From the NCBI RefSeq assembly GCF_014642655.1, contig NZ_BMIR01000001.1, forward strand, positions 111,518 to 175,517: a stretch of DNA of 64,000 nt, read 5' to 3'. Below the pieces are notes generated by a model that had not been told where the DNA came from, searched no databases, and saw only the letters and a program-made list of their open reading frames with translations. Below, piece by piece: positions 9,804 through 18,331 of the stretch. Numbering within the stretch: the stretch's first letter is position 1; each line of letters starts with the position of its first letter. Position numbers and translations under genes: made by a program. Origin of the DNA: Pullulanibacillus camelliae. Lineage in GTDB: Bacteria > Bacillota > Bacilli > Bacillales > Sporolactobacillaceae.

Positions 9804-10223
9804 ATGAAAGTTGTAGATGAGCTCTATCAACGTGTCCGTTTTATTTATTCCCCTCAGCAATTGCTGCAAAGGTTAAAAATCATACAAGAGCAAAAGGAAC
9901 AAGAGATTGTCCTTTTGAAGGATAAGATTCAAAAATATGAGCAAAAACGTCAAACAGAAGATGCCCTATATCAATCCCGGTCACCATTAAGAAAGCTCTT
10001 TTCTGGAAGGCCACCAAATCATCACCAAGCTGTAGAGTATCTTGTTCATGTTAAAGATCGCTTAAATAAAATCAAACGGATAAAACAAGAAATCACAACA
10101 CTTCAGGCGCTTATTCTCATGATTGAGCATGGGCAAACGCAGGCGCAGATTGAGCTTCCTGTATCAGTCATTGATGCTTTAACAAAAATCGAAAAGGATC
10201 AGGAGAACCATTATGACGATTAA
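9804..10223 (+). CDS. Coiled-coil protein of unknown function, coupled to amt
   Basis: 139 aa, cytoplasmic, very rich in Lys, Gln, Glu and Leu. A predicted coiled coil spans about residues 18-50 (QQLLQRLKIIQEQKEQEIVL), with a second helix around 90-120. There is no signal peptide and no enzyme motif. AAGGAG precedes the ATG. The last 11 bp overlap the amt start, which implies translational coupling. In most bacteria amt is paired with glnK; this protein is not PII-like (no T-loop YRG motif). Function unknown. Confidence 0.75.
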   Translation: MKVVDELYQRVRFIYSPQQLLQRLKIIQEQKEQEIVLLKDKIQKYEQKRQTEDALYQSRSPLRKLFSGRPPNHHQAVEYLVHVKDRLNKIKRIKQEITTLQALILMIEHGQTQAQIELPVSVIDALTKIEKDQENHYDD

Positions 10224-11490
10224 TCATTTAAGTACAGGGATAGATACTATTTGGGTTGTTCTAACGGCGGCCATGATCTTATTGATGGAAGGCGGCTTTG
10301 CCCTTCTCGAAGCAGGCTTTGTACGCCATAAAAATAATATCAATATCATTATGAAGGTCTTTGTCGATATTACTATAGGAACATTGTGCTTTTACGCGAT
10401 CGGCTTTGCTTTTATGTATGGTTCAGACGCTTCCGGTATTATCGGAACCACAGGCTTTTTTCTAAGCGGTGATCTTTCACACCTCCACCCTAGCATTTCA
10501 ACGGATACATTTTGGCTCTTTCAAGCCGCCTTTGTTATTGCGGTCATCTCAATTGTTTCTGGTGCAGTCGCTGAAAGAATGAACTTTAGAGCCTATATTT
10601 TGTATGTCATTTTAATGACAAGCTTGATTTATCCAATAGCAGGCCATTGGGTATGGGGAAATGGCTGGCTTGATACACTGGGAATGGAGGATTTTGCAGG
10701 CTCAGCAGTCATTCATGCGCTAGGTGGCTCTTCAGCATTGGCTGCCGCCCTGTTCATCGGACCCAGAAAGGGAAAATTTACTTCCCGAGGGACAAGCACT
10801 ATTGCGCTGCCAAGCAATCTGCCTCTAGCCTCAGTCGGTGCCTTTCTTCTCTGGTTTGGTTGGTTTGGTTTCAATGCGGGCAGTACATTAAGCGCCAGTG
10901 ACCCTCGCATCGGTCATATCGCTATTAACACGATGTTATCTGCAGCAGCTGGCGGAGCCGTCACACTCATCTATACTTTGTTTCGATACAATCGCTCTGA
11001 TGCTCCTGCCGTTATCAATGGCTCCTTAGCAGGACTCGTTGGCATCACCGCAGGTTGTGCGTATGTTAGTGATGCGGTTGCGATTCTGATCGGTACGATT
11101 TCCGGCCTATTGATGTTGGCAGCTACCCAATGGTTAGAATCCAAAAGAATCGATGATCCTGTTGGAGCTTTTCCGGTCCATGCTGTGTCTGGAGCATGGG
11201 GCACCCTTGCCATTGGCCTATTCTCTAGCAGTGGTGGCCTCTTGACTACCGGTCATTGGCACTTACTTTCGATCCAGCTCCTCGGCTTAATCATTTTATG
11301 TACCTGGGGCTTCTTCTGCACATGGCTCGGACTTACACTTATAAAGCAGTGGATTCCAGTCCGAGCAAGTGAGGAGGAAGAAGAAATTGGTCTCGACATT
11401 AGTTATCACGGGATGCTAGCCGCCTACCAACACCATGACTTTTTAACGGAAGAGGACTACAAACCACAATCAAATATAGATAAACCATAA
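10213..11490 (+). CDS. amt: Ammonium transporter Amt
   Basis: Membrane ammonium channel, 425 aa, with about 11 spans. Expected features are LFQAAF (Phe gate), MEDFAGSAVIHALGG carrying the structural Asp and the first pore His, and FPVHAVSGAWG carrying the second pore His. The C-terminal tail ends with the LDISYHGMLAAY block that contacts PII proteins in the family. The start overlaps the upstream coiled-coil gene and has GGAG at good spacing. No glnK is in the window. Confidence 0.93.
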   Translation: MTINHLSTGIDTIWVVLTAAMILLMEGGFALLEAGFVRHKNNINIIMKVFVDITIGTLCFYAIGFAFMYGSDASGIIGTTGFFLSGDLSHLHPSISTDTFWLFQAAFVIAVISIVSGAVAERMNFRAYILYVILMTSLIYPIAGHWVWGNGWLDTLGMEDFAGSAVIHALGGSSALAAALFIGPRKGKFTSRGTSTIALPSNLPLASVGAFLLWFGWFGFNAGSTLSASDPRIGHIAINTMLSAAAGGAVTLIYTLFRYNRSDAPAVINGSLAGLVGITAGCAYVSDAVAILIGTISGLLMLAATQWLESKRIDDPVGAFPVHAVSGAWGTLAIGLFSSSGGLLTTGHWHLLSIQLLGLIILCTWGFFCTWLGLTLIKQWIPVRASEEEEEIGLDISYHGMLAAYQHHDFLTEEDYKPQSNIDKP

Positions 11491-11595
11491 TACTGTCCAT
11501 ATAAGAAAAATTGGCTTTTATCGCTACGGTATACAGATTTTTAAATCATTACTTAGAGGACACCCAGTCTTTAAAGGCGAAGCCAAAACCCGATT

Positions 11596-11626
11596 TAAAA
11601 GCACCTGACATATTTAGTCAGGTGCC
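11596..11626 (-). terminator. Terminator after ferredoxin-NADP reductase gene
   Basis: On the minus strand GCACCTGAC and GTCAGGTGC form a stem followed by TTTTAAAT. The stretch just before it (about 11560-11595) resembles a decayed piece of repeat module A3. Confidence 0.8.
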
Positions 11627-11630
11627 TCAC

Positions 11631-12629
11631 TTATCTATATAAAACTGTACTGTAAACCTGGGCTGGCGCTTTTGGGTTCAAATAGAGTGCCGCACTATTC
11701 ACTGCCGCAATCGCTTCAGTAAAGCCAGTTGCAACAAGATTGGTTTTCCCTAAGTACTGAACCACATCCCCTGCTGCAAAAATTCCCTTGATATTCGTGA
11801 GCATCTTACCGTCAACCGCAATTTGGTTTTTCACCGTTTCTATCCCCCATGGTTCAAGCGGAGGGGCAATCATTTGCACTCCGTTATACACGAGTAGATG
11901 ATCAATAGGTATAGACGTTTCTCCATCGGCTTCACTTTTTAAAATAACCTCTTGTAACACACCATCAGATCCGTGCAAGGCTTCAATCGTTGAAGCCGTT
12001 TTGACATGGACTGATGATTCTGCCAGCCGTTCCAAGTCTTCATCTGATACATGCAGAAAACGTGCCTTTTTATTCACCAGGATGACTTCTGAAGCAATGT
12101 TTTCTAAAGTCAACGCCCAATCTAAACCTGCCCGTTGATTAGAATAGACCATAATTTTTTTATCTGTGAATTGCTTAATATGATTAATATCATAATGAAG
12201 TGTTTTTTCAGCATAATCTCCGGTTTCCTGAAGATCTAATCCAACCACTTCATAAGTGCCTCTTCCCACAGCAAGAATCACTGTACGCGTTTGATGCTGA
12301 ACACCGTCAGTCGTCGTCAATGTAAACTTACCCTCATCATTTTTATGAATGGCTTCGACAAAAGTATTAGATAGCTTTGTCAAATCTTTGTGTTCAGCTT
12401 GTTCAACCATCAACTCTGTTAATCGCTCCCCCGTAACATTAGGAAAGCCACCAATATCATAAATTTTTTTATGAGGATAAAAGGCAGAGACTTGACCGCC
12501 AAACACATTGCGACTTTCAATAATTTTTGTTTTTAGCCCCCGCAATTGACTATAAAAAGCAGCATATAATCCCGTTGGACCGCCGCCGACAACCGTTACA
12601 TCATAAAGTACATCCTTCTCTTCTCCCAT
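11631..12629 (-). CDS. Ferredoxin/flavodoxin-NADP+ reductase, thioredoxin-reductase-like
   Basis: Flavoprotein of the YumC/YcgT type, 332 aa. The FAD-binding fold is VTVVGGGPTGLYAAFY, with GGFPNVTGERLTELM following; a second FAD motif is GIFAAGDVVQYLGKTNLVATG. The CxxC redox pair of thioredoxin reductases is absent, as expected for this ferredoxin-NADP reductase group. AAGGGGG precedes the ATG. It may supply reductant for ferredoxin, flavodoxin or iron release; a Fur-like box lies about 250 bp upstream. Confidence 0.9.
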   Translation of the reverse strand: MGEEKDVLYDVTVVGGGPTGLYAAFYSQLRGLKTKIIESRNVFGGQVSAFYPHKKIYDIGGFPNVTGERLTELMVEQAEHKDLTKLSNTFVEAIHKNDEGKFTLTTTDGVQHQTRTVILAVGRGTYEVVGLDLQETGDYAEKTLHYDINHIKQFTDKKIMVYSNQRAGLDWALTLENIASEVILVNKKARFLHVSDEDLERLAESSVHVKTASTIEALHGSDGVLQEVILKSEADGETSIPIDHLLVYNGVQMIAPPLEPWGIETVKNQIAVDGKMLTNIKGIFAAGDVVQYLGKTNLVATGFTEAIAAVNSAALYLNPKAPAQVYSTVLYR

Positions 12630-12879
12630 TGTTAATCCCCCTTAGTGTCTTAAAAGCTTTAACCGAGCACTCGTCATGGTTTTACAACCATTCGACGGCG
12701 TCTGTCAGTGAATTATTTCCCGAGCAATAAATTCCCCTGTATTTCGAGTTGTTTCATTAAAAGACGTGTTTCTCCATTTCACTTCTTAGAGATCTTGCCA
12801 TTTCCATATAAAATATGCGTTTTTCTCACCATTCCACTTATGGAAGTAAGAGTAATTTACAAAACATTAAGCTTATGTA

Positions 12880-12900
12880 ATTGATAACGATTATCATTAC
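12880..12900. promoter_or_regulatory. Fur-like box
   Basis: ATTGATAACGATTATCATTA matches the Fur/Zur-type 7-1-7 pattern closely (TGATAAC-G-ATTATCA core). It is about 250 bp upstream of the ferredoxin-NADP reductase gene and about 130 bp before a possible plus-strand promoter. Either transcript could be the target, so the assignment is open. Confidence 0.6.
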
Positions 12901-13019
12901 CATTATATTTTAATATCAAGAGTATTTCAAGACCTTTTGAAATCCACCTCTTTTTGATAATCAAAAAATTAATAGCTCATTCCTGAATAATTGTTTTGGT
13001 TTGGGACAGTATAATAAGC

Positions 13020-13226
13020 GAAGGGGAAAGTTTTAAGAAAGTTTTTGGATAAAAATCGGCTGTTTTTAAGGGAGATGGTTCGGTTGAACAAGGATAATTG
13101 GTCAATCTAACAACAACCTTTGAAATGAGGTGTCTCCGAAAGACAATTACCGAATGACCCCAATAACAAAATAAAACCTTCCTTCTTCACAAAGGGTTCT
13201 GCCATCTTCGGCAGAGCCCTTTTCTA
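13020..13226 (+). ncRNA. Candidate small RNA or attenuated leader upstream of queF
   Basis: A TATAAT at 13010-13015 precedes about 200 nt without a convincing gene. The stretch ends in a strong intrinsic terminator (AAGGGTTCTGCC, short loop, GGCAGAGCCCTT and TTTT, 13191-13226). A small hairpin (TGTCT/AGACA) and an AAGGGAG near a tiny frame of about 10 codons are inside. It does not match the preQ1-I pattern I know. The -35 region is weak. It may be an independent sRNA or a leader for queF, which starts 130 nt later. Confidence 0.4.
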
Positions 13227-13352
13227 ATCAGTGACAAACAGTGGGACATTTGTTAAAATGAACTGCAGTGTTTCACACCAATCCTAAAGCTTATAAACGA
13301 ATATTTCCATTAGGATTGTCTTTATTCCTTTTCATCGCAAGGAGGATAAACA

Positions 13353-13850
13353 ATGGTTGGAAGAACAGATGAGGATTTAAAGGATTTAAGTCTTTTGGGG
13401 AATCAACAGACGAGCTATGCCTTTGATTATACGCCTGAGGTCCTGGAGACCTTCGATAATAAACATGTGAATCGAGATTATTTCGTCAAATTCAATTGCC
13501 CTGAATTTACAACGCTTTGCCCCAAAACAGGACAACCTGATTTTGGTACTGTTTATATCAGTTATATTCCCGATCAAAAGATGGTAGAAAGTAAGTCATT
13601 AAAGCTCTATTTATTCAGTTTCCGAAACCATGGAGATTTTCATGAGGATAGCATGAATATCATTATGAATGACCTGATCACCCTCATGAACCCACGTTAC
13701 ATCGAAGTCTGGGGTAAATTCACGCCCCGCGGTGGCATTAGTATTGATCCCTACGTCAATTATGGTCGTCCAGGAACGAAATACGAAAAAATGGCCGATC
13801 ACCGTATGTTAAATCATGACTTATACCCTGAAAAAATTGATAACCGATGA
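13353..13850 (+). CDS. queF: NADPH-dependent 7-cyano-7-deazaguanine reductase QueF
   Basis: Short (B. subtilis YkvM-type) QueF, 165 aa, reducing preQ0 to preQ1 in queuosine synthesis. The catalytic cysteine is in [16 protein letters not shown] (the first Cys), and the conserved [20 protein letters not shown] binding segment and the C-terminal RGGISIDPY are present. AAGGAGG precedes the ATG. No queCDE genes adjoin it, so it is a single-gene unit, possibly with a leader (see 13020-13226). Confidence 0.96.
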   Translation: MVGRTDEDLKDLSLLGNQQTSYAFDYTPEVLETFDNKHVNRDYFVKFNCPEFTTLCPKTGQPDFGTVYISYIPDQKMVESKSLKLYLFSFRNHGDFHEDSMNIIMNDLITLMNPRYIEVWGKFTPRGGISIDPYVNYGRPGTKYEKMADHRMLNHDLYPEKIDNR

Positions 13851-13856
13851 AAAATG

Positions 13857-13890
13857 GCGTTTAGCGATAAAGCTAAACGCTATTTCTAAA
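13857..13890. terminator. Terminator between queF and the DUF1232 gene
   Basis: GCGTTTAGC and GCTAAACGC form a 9-bp stem flanked by A-rich and T-rich sequence on both sides, so it can serve both converging genes. Confidence 0.75.
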
Positions 13891-13897
13891 TAATACT

Positions 13898-14314
13898 CTA
13901 ATTATTACTATTATCAACGCCATCTCCCTTTATCAGTGCTGCTTTTGCCTTCTGACGATGCTCCTTCGTCACATATTTTCCAAGATAGGCAATAGCCGCA
14001 GCCACGGCACTAGCATCATCTGTATAGCCGAGCACTGGCATGACATCAGGGAGGGCATCTGTGGGAACGATAAAATAGGCCAGCGCCCCAAAAGCCACTC
14101 CTTTTGCCCAAAGTGGTGTGTGTTTATCCATTGCACAGTAGTATAGCGCCACGACATCCGTAACAAAAGGAATTTTCCCTATGAGACGTCTTGTCTTTTT
14201 CCAAAAGCCCTTCTTCACATACTTTTCCTTTTGGTCCAAATGCTGAGTGGATATGTCCATATCCGAAATGGAAATCAAGCTGCGCTCTTTTTGATCTTTT
14301 GGTTCATTAGCCAT
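13898..14314 (-). CDS. DUF1232 (YkvA-like) membrane protein
   Basis: 138 aa with the DUF1232 signature: a central helix pair including [17 protein letters not shown] and the motif [21 protein letters not shown]. The domain is small and membrane-associated; its biochemical function is unknown. The N-terminal 40 residues are charged and variable. A GAAAGGACGAG site precedes the ATG. The downstream convergent neighbour is queF. Confidence 0.85.
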
Positions 14315-14338
14315 GATTCACTCGTCCTTTTAAAAAAA

Positions 14339-14851
14339 CTATGATTTCTTAAGGCTTAAATGCCTGTCTTTTTTCATTGGTCTTCTTCTCCAACACTTTA
14401 CCCCAATTAGAGCTAAAATAATCCCAAATAAGTCAAAACTATAGACATCAATAAGATGACCGGTTCTCCCAGGAATAAAGCTTTGATGCCACTCATCACT
14501 CAGAGCATAGAGCAATGGAATGAGTACATTCCCTATCCTTAGCCATCCGGACTTCATCCGCCACTGCCTAAGAAAAAAGGCTACAAGAAGGGTGAATCCT
14601 GCATATTCAGCGACATGCCCTAATTTCCTTAGAATAAATTCAATAAAGGCATATGGTTTAGTTGATGTGACCTGCTCTCCGTCATAATGAAATGAAAGAT
14701 GCGGCAGACTATCTGCTTGTAAATGAATGGTTTTTCTTAACAACGGCTTCATGTCTTGATCCTTATAGGGGGTATTGGAAGCCTTAAAAATAAATAATGC
14801 AAAACCAAACAGAATGAAAAAGGAGAATAGCCCCCATTTATTTTTTAACAT
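14339..14851 (-). CDS. VanZ-like family membrane protein
   Basis: About 170 aa with an N-terminal membrane anchor, several later spans, and the VanZ-type block RKLGHVAEYAGFTLL followed by LSDEWHQSFIPGRTGHLIDVYSFDLFGI. VanZ-like proteins are found across Firmicutes, mostly with unknown function; VanZ itself gives low-level teicoplanin resistance. I prefer the ATG at 14851; a GTG two codons earlier is possible. It is 24 nt upstream of the DUF1232 gene on the same strand. Confidence 0.85.
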   Translation of the reverse strand: MLKNKWGLFSFFILFGFALFIFKASNTPYKDQDMKPLLRKTIHLQADSLPHLSFHYDGEQVTSTKPYAFIEFILRKLGHVAEYAGFTLLVAFFLRQWRMKSGWLRIGNVLIPLLYALSDEWHQSFIPGRTGHLIDVYSFDLFGIILALIGVKCWRRRPMKKDRHLSLKKS

Positions 14852-15126
14852 GCGCACACCGCCGTTCTTAAAACAGGATTGCGCTTATTATACCTTACTC
14901 TTCCTTTAACAAAAAGCGAGTATTGCAGCTTAGATGGATTTAAAGTGTTATTCATAAATATTTCTATAAGGCTTAACCTTACTGAAGGATTGCAGCATTG
15001 ATAAATAAAAGATCTTCTAACCCCTCACTTATTTTTTAAGAGTTACCCTCCCTTTCATTCTCTTTATTCACCCTTTTGATCAATATCTGATAAAATAAGC
15101 CTAAATCATGTGACGGGGTGATACGA

Positions 15127-16089
15127 GTGGCTAAAAGAACATTAATTGTCGCACAGGATCTTAAAGAGGACTTAAAAAAAGCACTATTATCTGCTGTTCC
15201 AGATTGGGAGGTCTATATTGGAAAGGATAGAAGCAGTTGGGAAGATCGGCTCCACCAAGCTGAGATCATTGCTGGTTGGCAAAAATCTATGGAGGAGCCC
15301 TGCTTAAAGGAGCCTTCCCAGCTTAAGTGGATTCAAAGCTGGAGCGCAGGTGTAGACAGCTACCCCTTAGACCTTCTTGAATCAAAACACATCGCACTCA
15401 CCAGTGCAAATGGTGTCCACGCCTACTCCATTTCGGAAACAATATTTGCAATGATGCTGGGATTAACTCGAAAAATCAATACCTATGTTAAGCAGCAACT
15501 GGAAAGGAAATGGGCACATGGGGGACTGAAGCTAGAAATCCATGAGAAAACCATCGGCATCATTGGTGTAGGCGCTATCGGAAAAGAAACAGCCAAAATT
15601 GCCAAAGCCTTTGGCATGAAGGTGATTGGGGTCAGGCACTCTGGCAAGCCTGAGGAATATGTAGACCAAATGGTGAAGAGTGAACAATTAAACACGATCC
15701 TTCCTCAATGTGATTACGTGGTCTCCACTGTGCCACTTACCAAAGAGACGTATCAGCTATTTACAAAGGAGCAATTTGATGCCATGAAATCCTCAGCCTT
15801 TTTCATTAACATTGGTCGCGGGGAAACTGTAAAAGAAGCCGACCTCATACAAGCTTTACAAGAAGGGGCGATTGCCGGAGCAGGTCTCGATGTTTTTGAA
15901 ACCGAGCCTTTAGAATCTGAAAGTCCTCTTTGGTCTCTTGACAATGTCATCATTACCCCACATTCTGCAGGGTCCACAGAGCGTTATAATGATCGTGTCA
16001 TCAAGGATATCTTCCTACCAAATCTACAACACTATCTTAAAGGCGAAGCTTTACTGATTAATCTCGTGGATTACCATAAGGGATACTAG
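15127..16089 (+). CDS. D-2-hydroxyacid dehydrogenase (NAD-binding)
   Basis: About 320 aa cytoplasmic oxidoreductase. The NAD-binding motif is TIGIIGVGAIGKETAKIAKAFG; the catalytic Arg is in NIGRGETV, the Glu in DVFETEPL and the His in ITPHSAG. The substrate is unpredictable within this family (phosphoglycerate, glyoxylate and other 2-keto acids). The GTG at 15127 follows GACGGGGTGA and is preferred over an upstream in-frame GTG. It stands alone and is followed by a terminator. Confidence 0.88.
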   Translation: MAKRTLIVAQDLKEDLKKALLSAVPDWEVYIGKDRSSWEDRLHQAEIIAGWQKSMEEPCLKEPSQLKWIQSWSAGVDSYPLDLLESKHIALTSANGVHAYSISETIFAMMLGLTRKINTYVKQQLERKWAHGGLKLEIHEKTIGIIGVGAIGKETAKIAKAFGMKVIGVRHSGKPEEYVDQMVKSEQLNTILPQCDYVVSTVPLTKETYQLFTKEQFDAMKSSAFFINIGRGETVKEADLIQALQEGAIAGAGLDVFETEPLESESPLWSLDNVIITPHSAGSTERYNDRVIKDIFLPNLQHYLKGEALLINLVDYHKGY

Positions 16090-16101
16090 AATGGCAAAAA
16101 T

Positions 16102-16155
16102 AAAAAGGCTGTCCTATTAGTTGGCGAGTAGCGGTTAGGATTGGCCTTTTTATTT
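16102..16155 (+). terminator. Terminator after the hydroxyacid dehydrogenase
   Basis: AAAAGGCTGTCCTA and TTAGGATTGGCCTTTT pair with one mismatch across a 20-nt loop, followed by TATTTT. Confidence 0.7.
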
Positions 16156-16353
16156 TACATAATTATAGGCGCGGTGTCGTACTGGAAAAACAGGCGTTCG
16201 AGCCCCCACAACACCATCAATAAAGTAGGGCGGCTTAGACATTTGTCCCAGCAAATTTCAATAGTAATATGAGTGACCCCAAAAATTTTTTGAAGTGAAA
16301 ATGAAATGCTATGCGTTTTAAAAGCAATTAGGCAATGGAGTCATCGGGCAAAG

Positions 16354-16379
16354 AAAAACACAGCCTTTGCCAGCTGTGC
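16354..16379 (-). terminator. Terminator of the gene at 16386
   Basis: On the minus strand CACAGC and GCTGTG arms are followed by TTTTTCTTT. The 16156-16350 stretch before it shows no gene. Confidence 0.7.
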
Positions 16380-16385
16380 TTGGTA

Positions 16386-16826
16386 TCAAACAATAAATAA
16401 GTCCCTTATTTTAATATAATAGTAGCGCTTCTTCCCCTCTTCATCTATTACAGGAATGCAATCTATGTTCTGTTCAACTGAGTCAAATAATCGATCAGGG
16501 TATTCAAGGTTCCAATCATCAATTAATAGCAATTCCCTCGCGTCCTCATTCAATAGCTCCATATTCATTCGGCGTTTAATAGACTGCGGCGGAATGTCAG
16601 CGCGAAAAAAGGAAAACACCGCTGTCGGAATCGTCGCATCAATGGAAGTGGCTAACGCTGTGATTTCTTCATTCATCAGATCCACTTGATTGGCAACATT
16701 GACATAGAAGACAGCGTAATCTTCCAGTGATTCATCATAGAGATTGGTCTCGATGCCGACGGTCACCTGACCAAAGAGCTGATTAAAGATTTTACTTCTT
16801 TGATATAGATCTTCAAAAGCTCCCAT
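16386..16826 (-). CDS. Hypothetical cytoplasmic protein
   Basis: 146 aa, acidic, without signal peptide or membrane span. Visible pieces are an N-terminal FEDLYQRSKIFNQLFGQV, a central ALATSIDATIPTAVFSFF and a C-terminal CIPVIDEEGKKRYYYIKI. A GGGAGTGATAG site precedes the ATG and a terminator follows, so it is probably a genuine single gene. I do not recognise a family. Confidence 0.65.
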   Translation of the reverse strand: MGAFEDLYQRSKIFNQLFGQVTVGIETNLYDESLEDYAVFYVNVANQVDLMNEEITALATSIDATIPTAVFSFFRADIPPQSIKRRMNMELLNEDARELLLIDDWNLEYPDRLFDSVEQNIDCIPVIDEEGKKRYYYIKIRDLFIV

Positions 16827-16905
16827 TGCTCTATCACTCCCTACTCAAGCCATTTTTACTAGACTATGAGCAGCAAATGATAGATATGACTATGATTTTT
16901 ATTTT

Positions 16906-18090
16906 TTAGGATATAGTGACGCTATATTTACGCTGTTGCCGTGTGACCGTTATGATTTGTACTCCCATCATGACGAGATTAACAAGAATTAGCCCAATGA
17001 TTGCGACGAGATAATTCCCTGTAAAATCATGAAGCATCCCTAATATAAAAGGACCTGCCGCACCGATAACATAACCAGCTGCTTGAACCATCGCTGACCA
17101 TGAGGCCGCTTCTTGAGCATGAGTGGTCACATCAATAGGGAGCAAGAGGTTAAGAGAAAAGAGTGCTCCAGCACCAATGCCTATACTCGCCGCTGCTAGC
17201 CATGGTAAAGCTGAAAAGGTTAACATGACAAATCCTATCAGTTCAAAGATTGAAGCGACAAGCAGCCATAAGAGTCGGGAAGGAAATTTCCTTAGAACGA
17301 ATGGAAGAAGGAGACTCACCGGAATTTGAATAAAGGCAAACAGGGTTAATGTATTGGCAGCATAGACCTTGTTATACCCCATGCTTTGTACAATTGGTGG
17401 CAGCCAAGCTGTGACCGAGTAAAAGATAACAGCCATCAAACCAAAGGATACCGTTATCAACCAGGCCTGCCCATTGTTCCAAGGGAGCTTGGTCACATGC
17501 TGAGGCTCTGTTACTTTTGGCACAGGGACAGCATGGGGCATAACACATAACCACCAAATTATCGCACCCATCACGGCTAATACCGCCCAAATCGCTAAAG
17601 CATTTTGCCACGTATGCACGATGTCCTCAAGGGGAGCAACCAGCCCCGAAGCTAAACAAGCGCCAATGGTTAGACCGACAGTAAACACTGAGATTAATAA
17701 TGGTCCCTTGGATTGAAAATGCTGCTTAATAAAGCCGGATAATAAGGGACCGATGGCTGCAATCCCAAGGCCTGAAATAAAGGCTGTCACGAGTAAAAAA
17801 AATGAAGAATGGGTGAACATTCGCAGAACTGTTCCAATGATTATGATGACTAAAGACCAGCCGATCACCCGTTCAATCCCTAAACGCTGGGCACATTTTA
17901 CCGCAACAGGAGAAAAGACCCCCATACAAAGAACAGGGATTGATGTTAACAAGCTGGCTGTCGCCGCCGACATCCCCAAATCATGACGAATACTATCAAG
18001 GATAGGCGACACCGAATTAATGGCTGGGCGCAGATTTAAAGCAGCAATAAAAAGAGCTACTGCCATAAATATATAAGTGCCTTTTTTCAT
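16906..18090 (-). CDS. MFS transporter, CynX/NimT type
   Basis: 394 aa with 12 predicted membrane spans. The N-terminal ALNLRPAINSVSPILDSIRHDLGMS is characteristic of the CynX/NimT/YeaN-like group (cyanate or 2-nitroimidazole transporter relatives). The substrate is unknown. It diverges from the LacI regulator at 18332; the shared gap holds that regulator's operator, so it might belong to the same regulon, although the operator is about 180 bp from its start. Confidence 0.88.
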   Translation of the reverse strand: MKKGTYIFMAVALFIAALNLRPAINSVSPILDSIRHDLGMSAATASLLTSIPVLCMGVFSPVAVKCAQRLGIERVIGWSLVIIIIGTVLRMFTHSSFFLLVTAFISGLGIAAIGPLLSGFIKQHFQSKGPLLISVFTVGLTIGACLASGLVAPLEDIVHTWQNALAIWAVLAVMGAIIWWLCVMPHAVPVPKVTEPQHVTKLPWNNGQAWLITVSFGLMAVIFYSVTAWLPPIVQSMGYNKVYAANTLTLFAFIQIPVSLLLPFVLRKFPSRLLWLLVASIFELIGFVMLTFSALPWLAAASIGIGAGALFSLNLLLPIDVTTHAQEAASWSAMVQAAGYVIGAAGPFILGMLHDFTGNYLVAIIGLILVNLVMMGVQIITVTRQQRKYSVTIS

Positions 18091-18229
18091 GATCTCCCCT
18101 CACTTTAATTAATAATATTCCTTATAACTATAGCTTCCCATTAGGCATTATTCAATTACCTGGCTTAAGATTTGCCATATTATAGGTATTCATTATTTGA
18201 GGCGCGTATCTTTCTTCTTTATCCAAAGC

Positions 18230-18285
18230 TTGTTGTTTTCCTATTCAAAAGCTATAATTAATACAGTAATAACAACGTTGTTTTT
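18230..18285 (+). promoter_or_regulatory. Promoter and operator of the LacI-type regulator
   Basis: A -35 TTGTTG (18230-18235), 17-nt spacer and -10 TATAAT (18253-18258) are followed by the palindrome AATAACAACGTTGTT (18268-18282, extending in T's). The same palindrome, at the same place relative to a -10 box, precedes the hexuronate operon at 23772-23791. This supports autoregulation plus control of that operon. Confidence 0.8.
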
Positions 18286-18331
18286 TAAGGATATATGAAA
18301 ATTTTTCTATGAATATGGAGAGGTCCTAACA

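Noticed and set aside
13227-13352. preQ1 riboswitch before queF
   Set aside because: The class I pattern (AGAGGTTC..., CCCTCTATAAAAAACTAA) is absent. A CAATCCTAA/TTAGGATTG stem is present but not diagnostic.
16386-16826. Competing plus-strand frame at 16456-16689
   Set aside because: Antisense shadow of the hypothetical gene; the minus-strand gene has a ribosome site and terminator.
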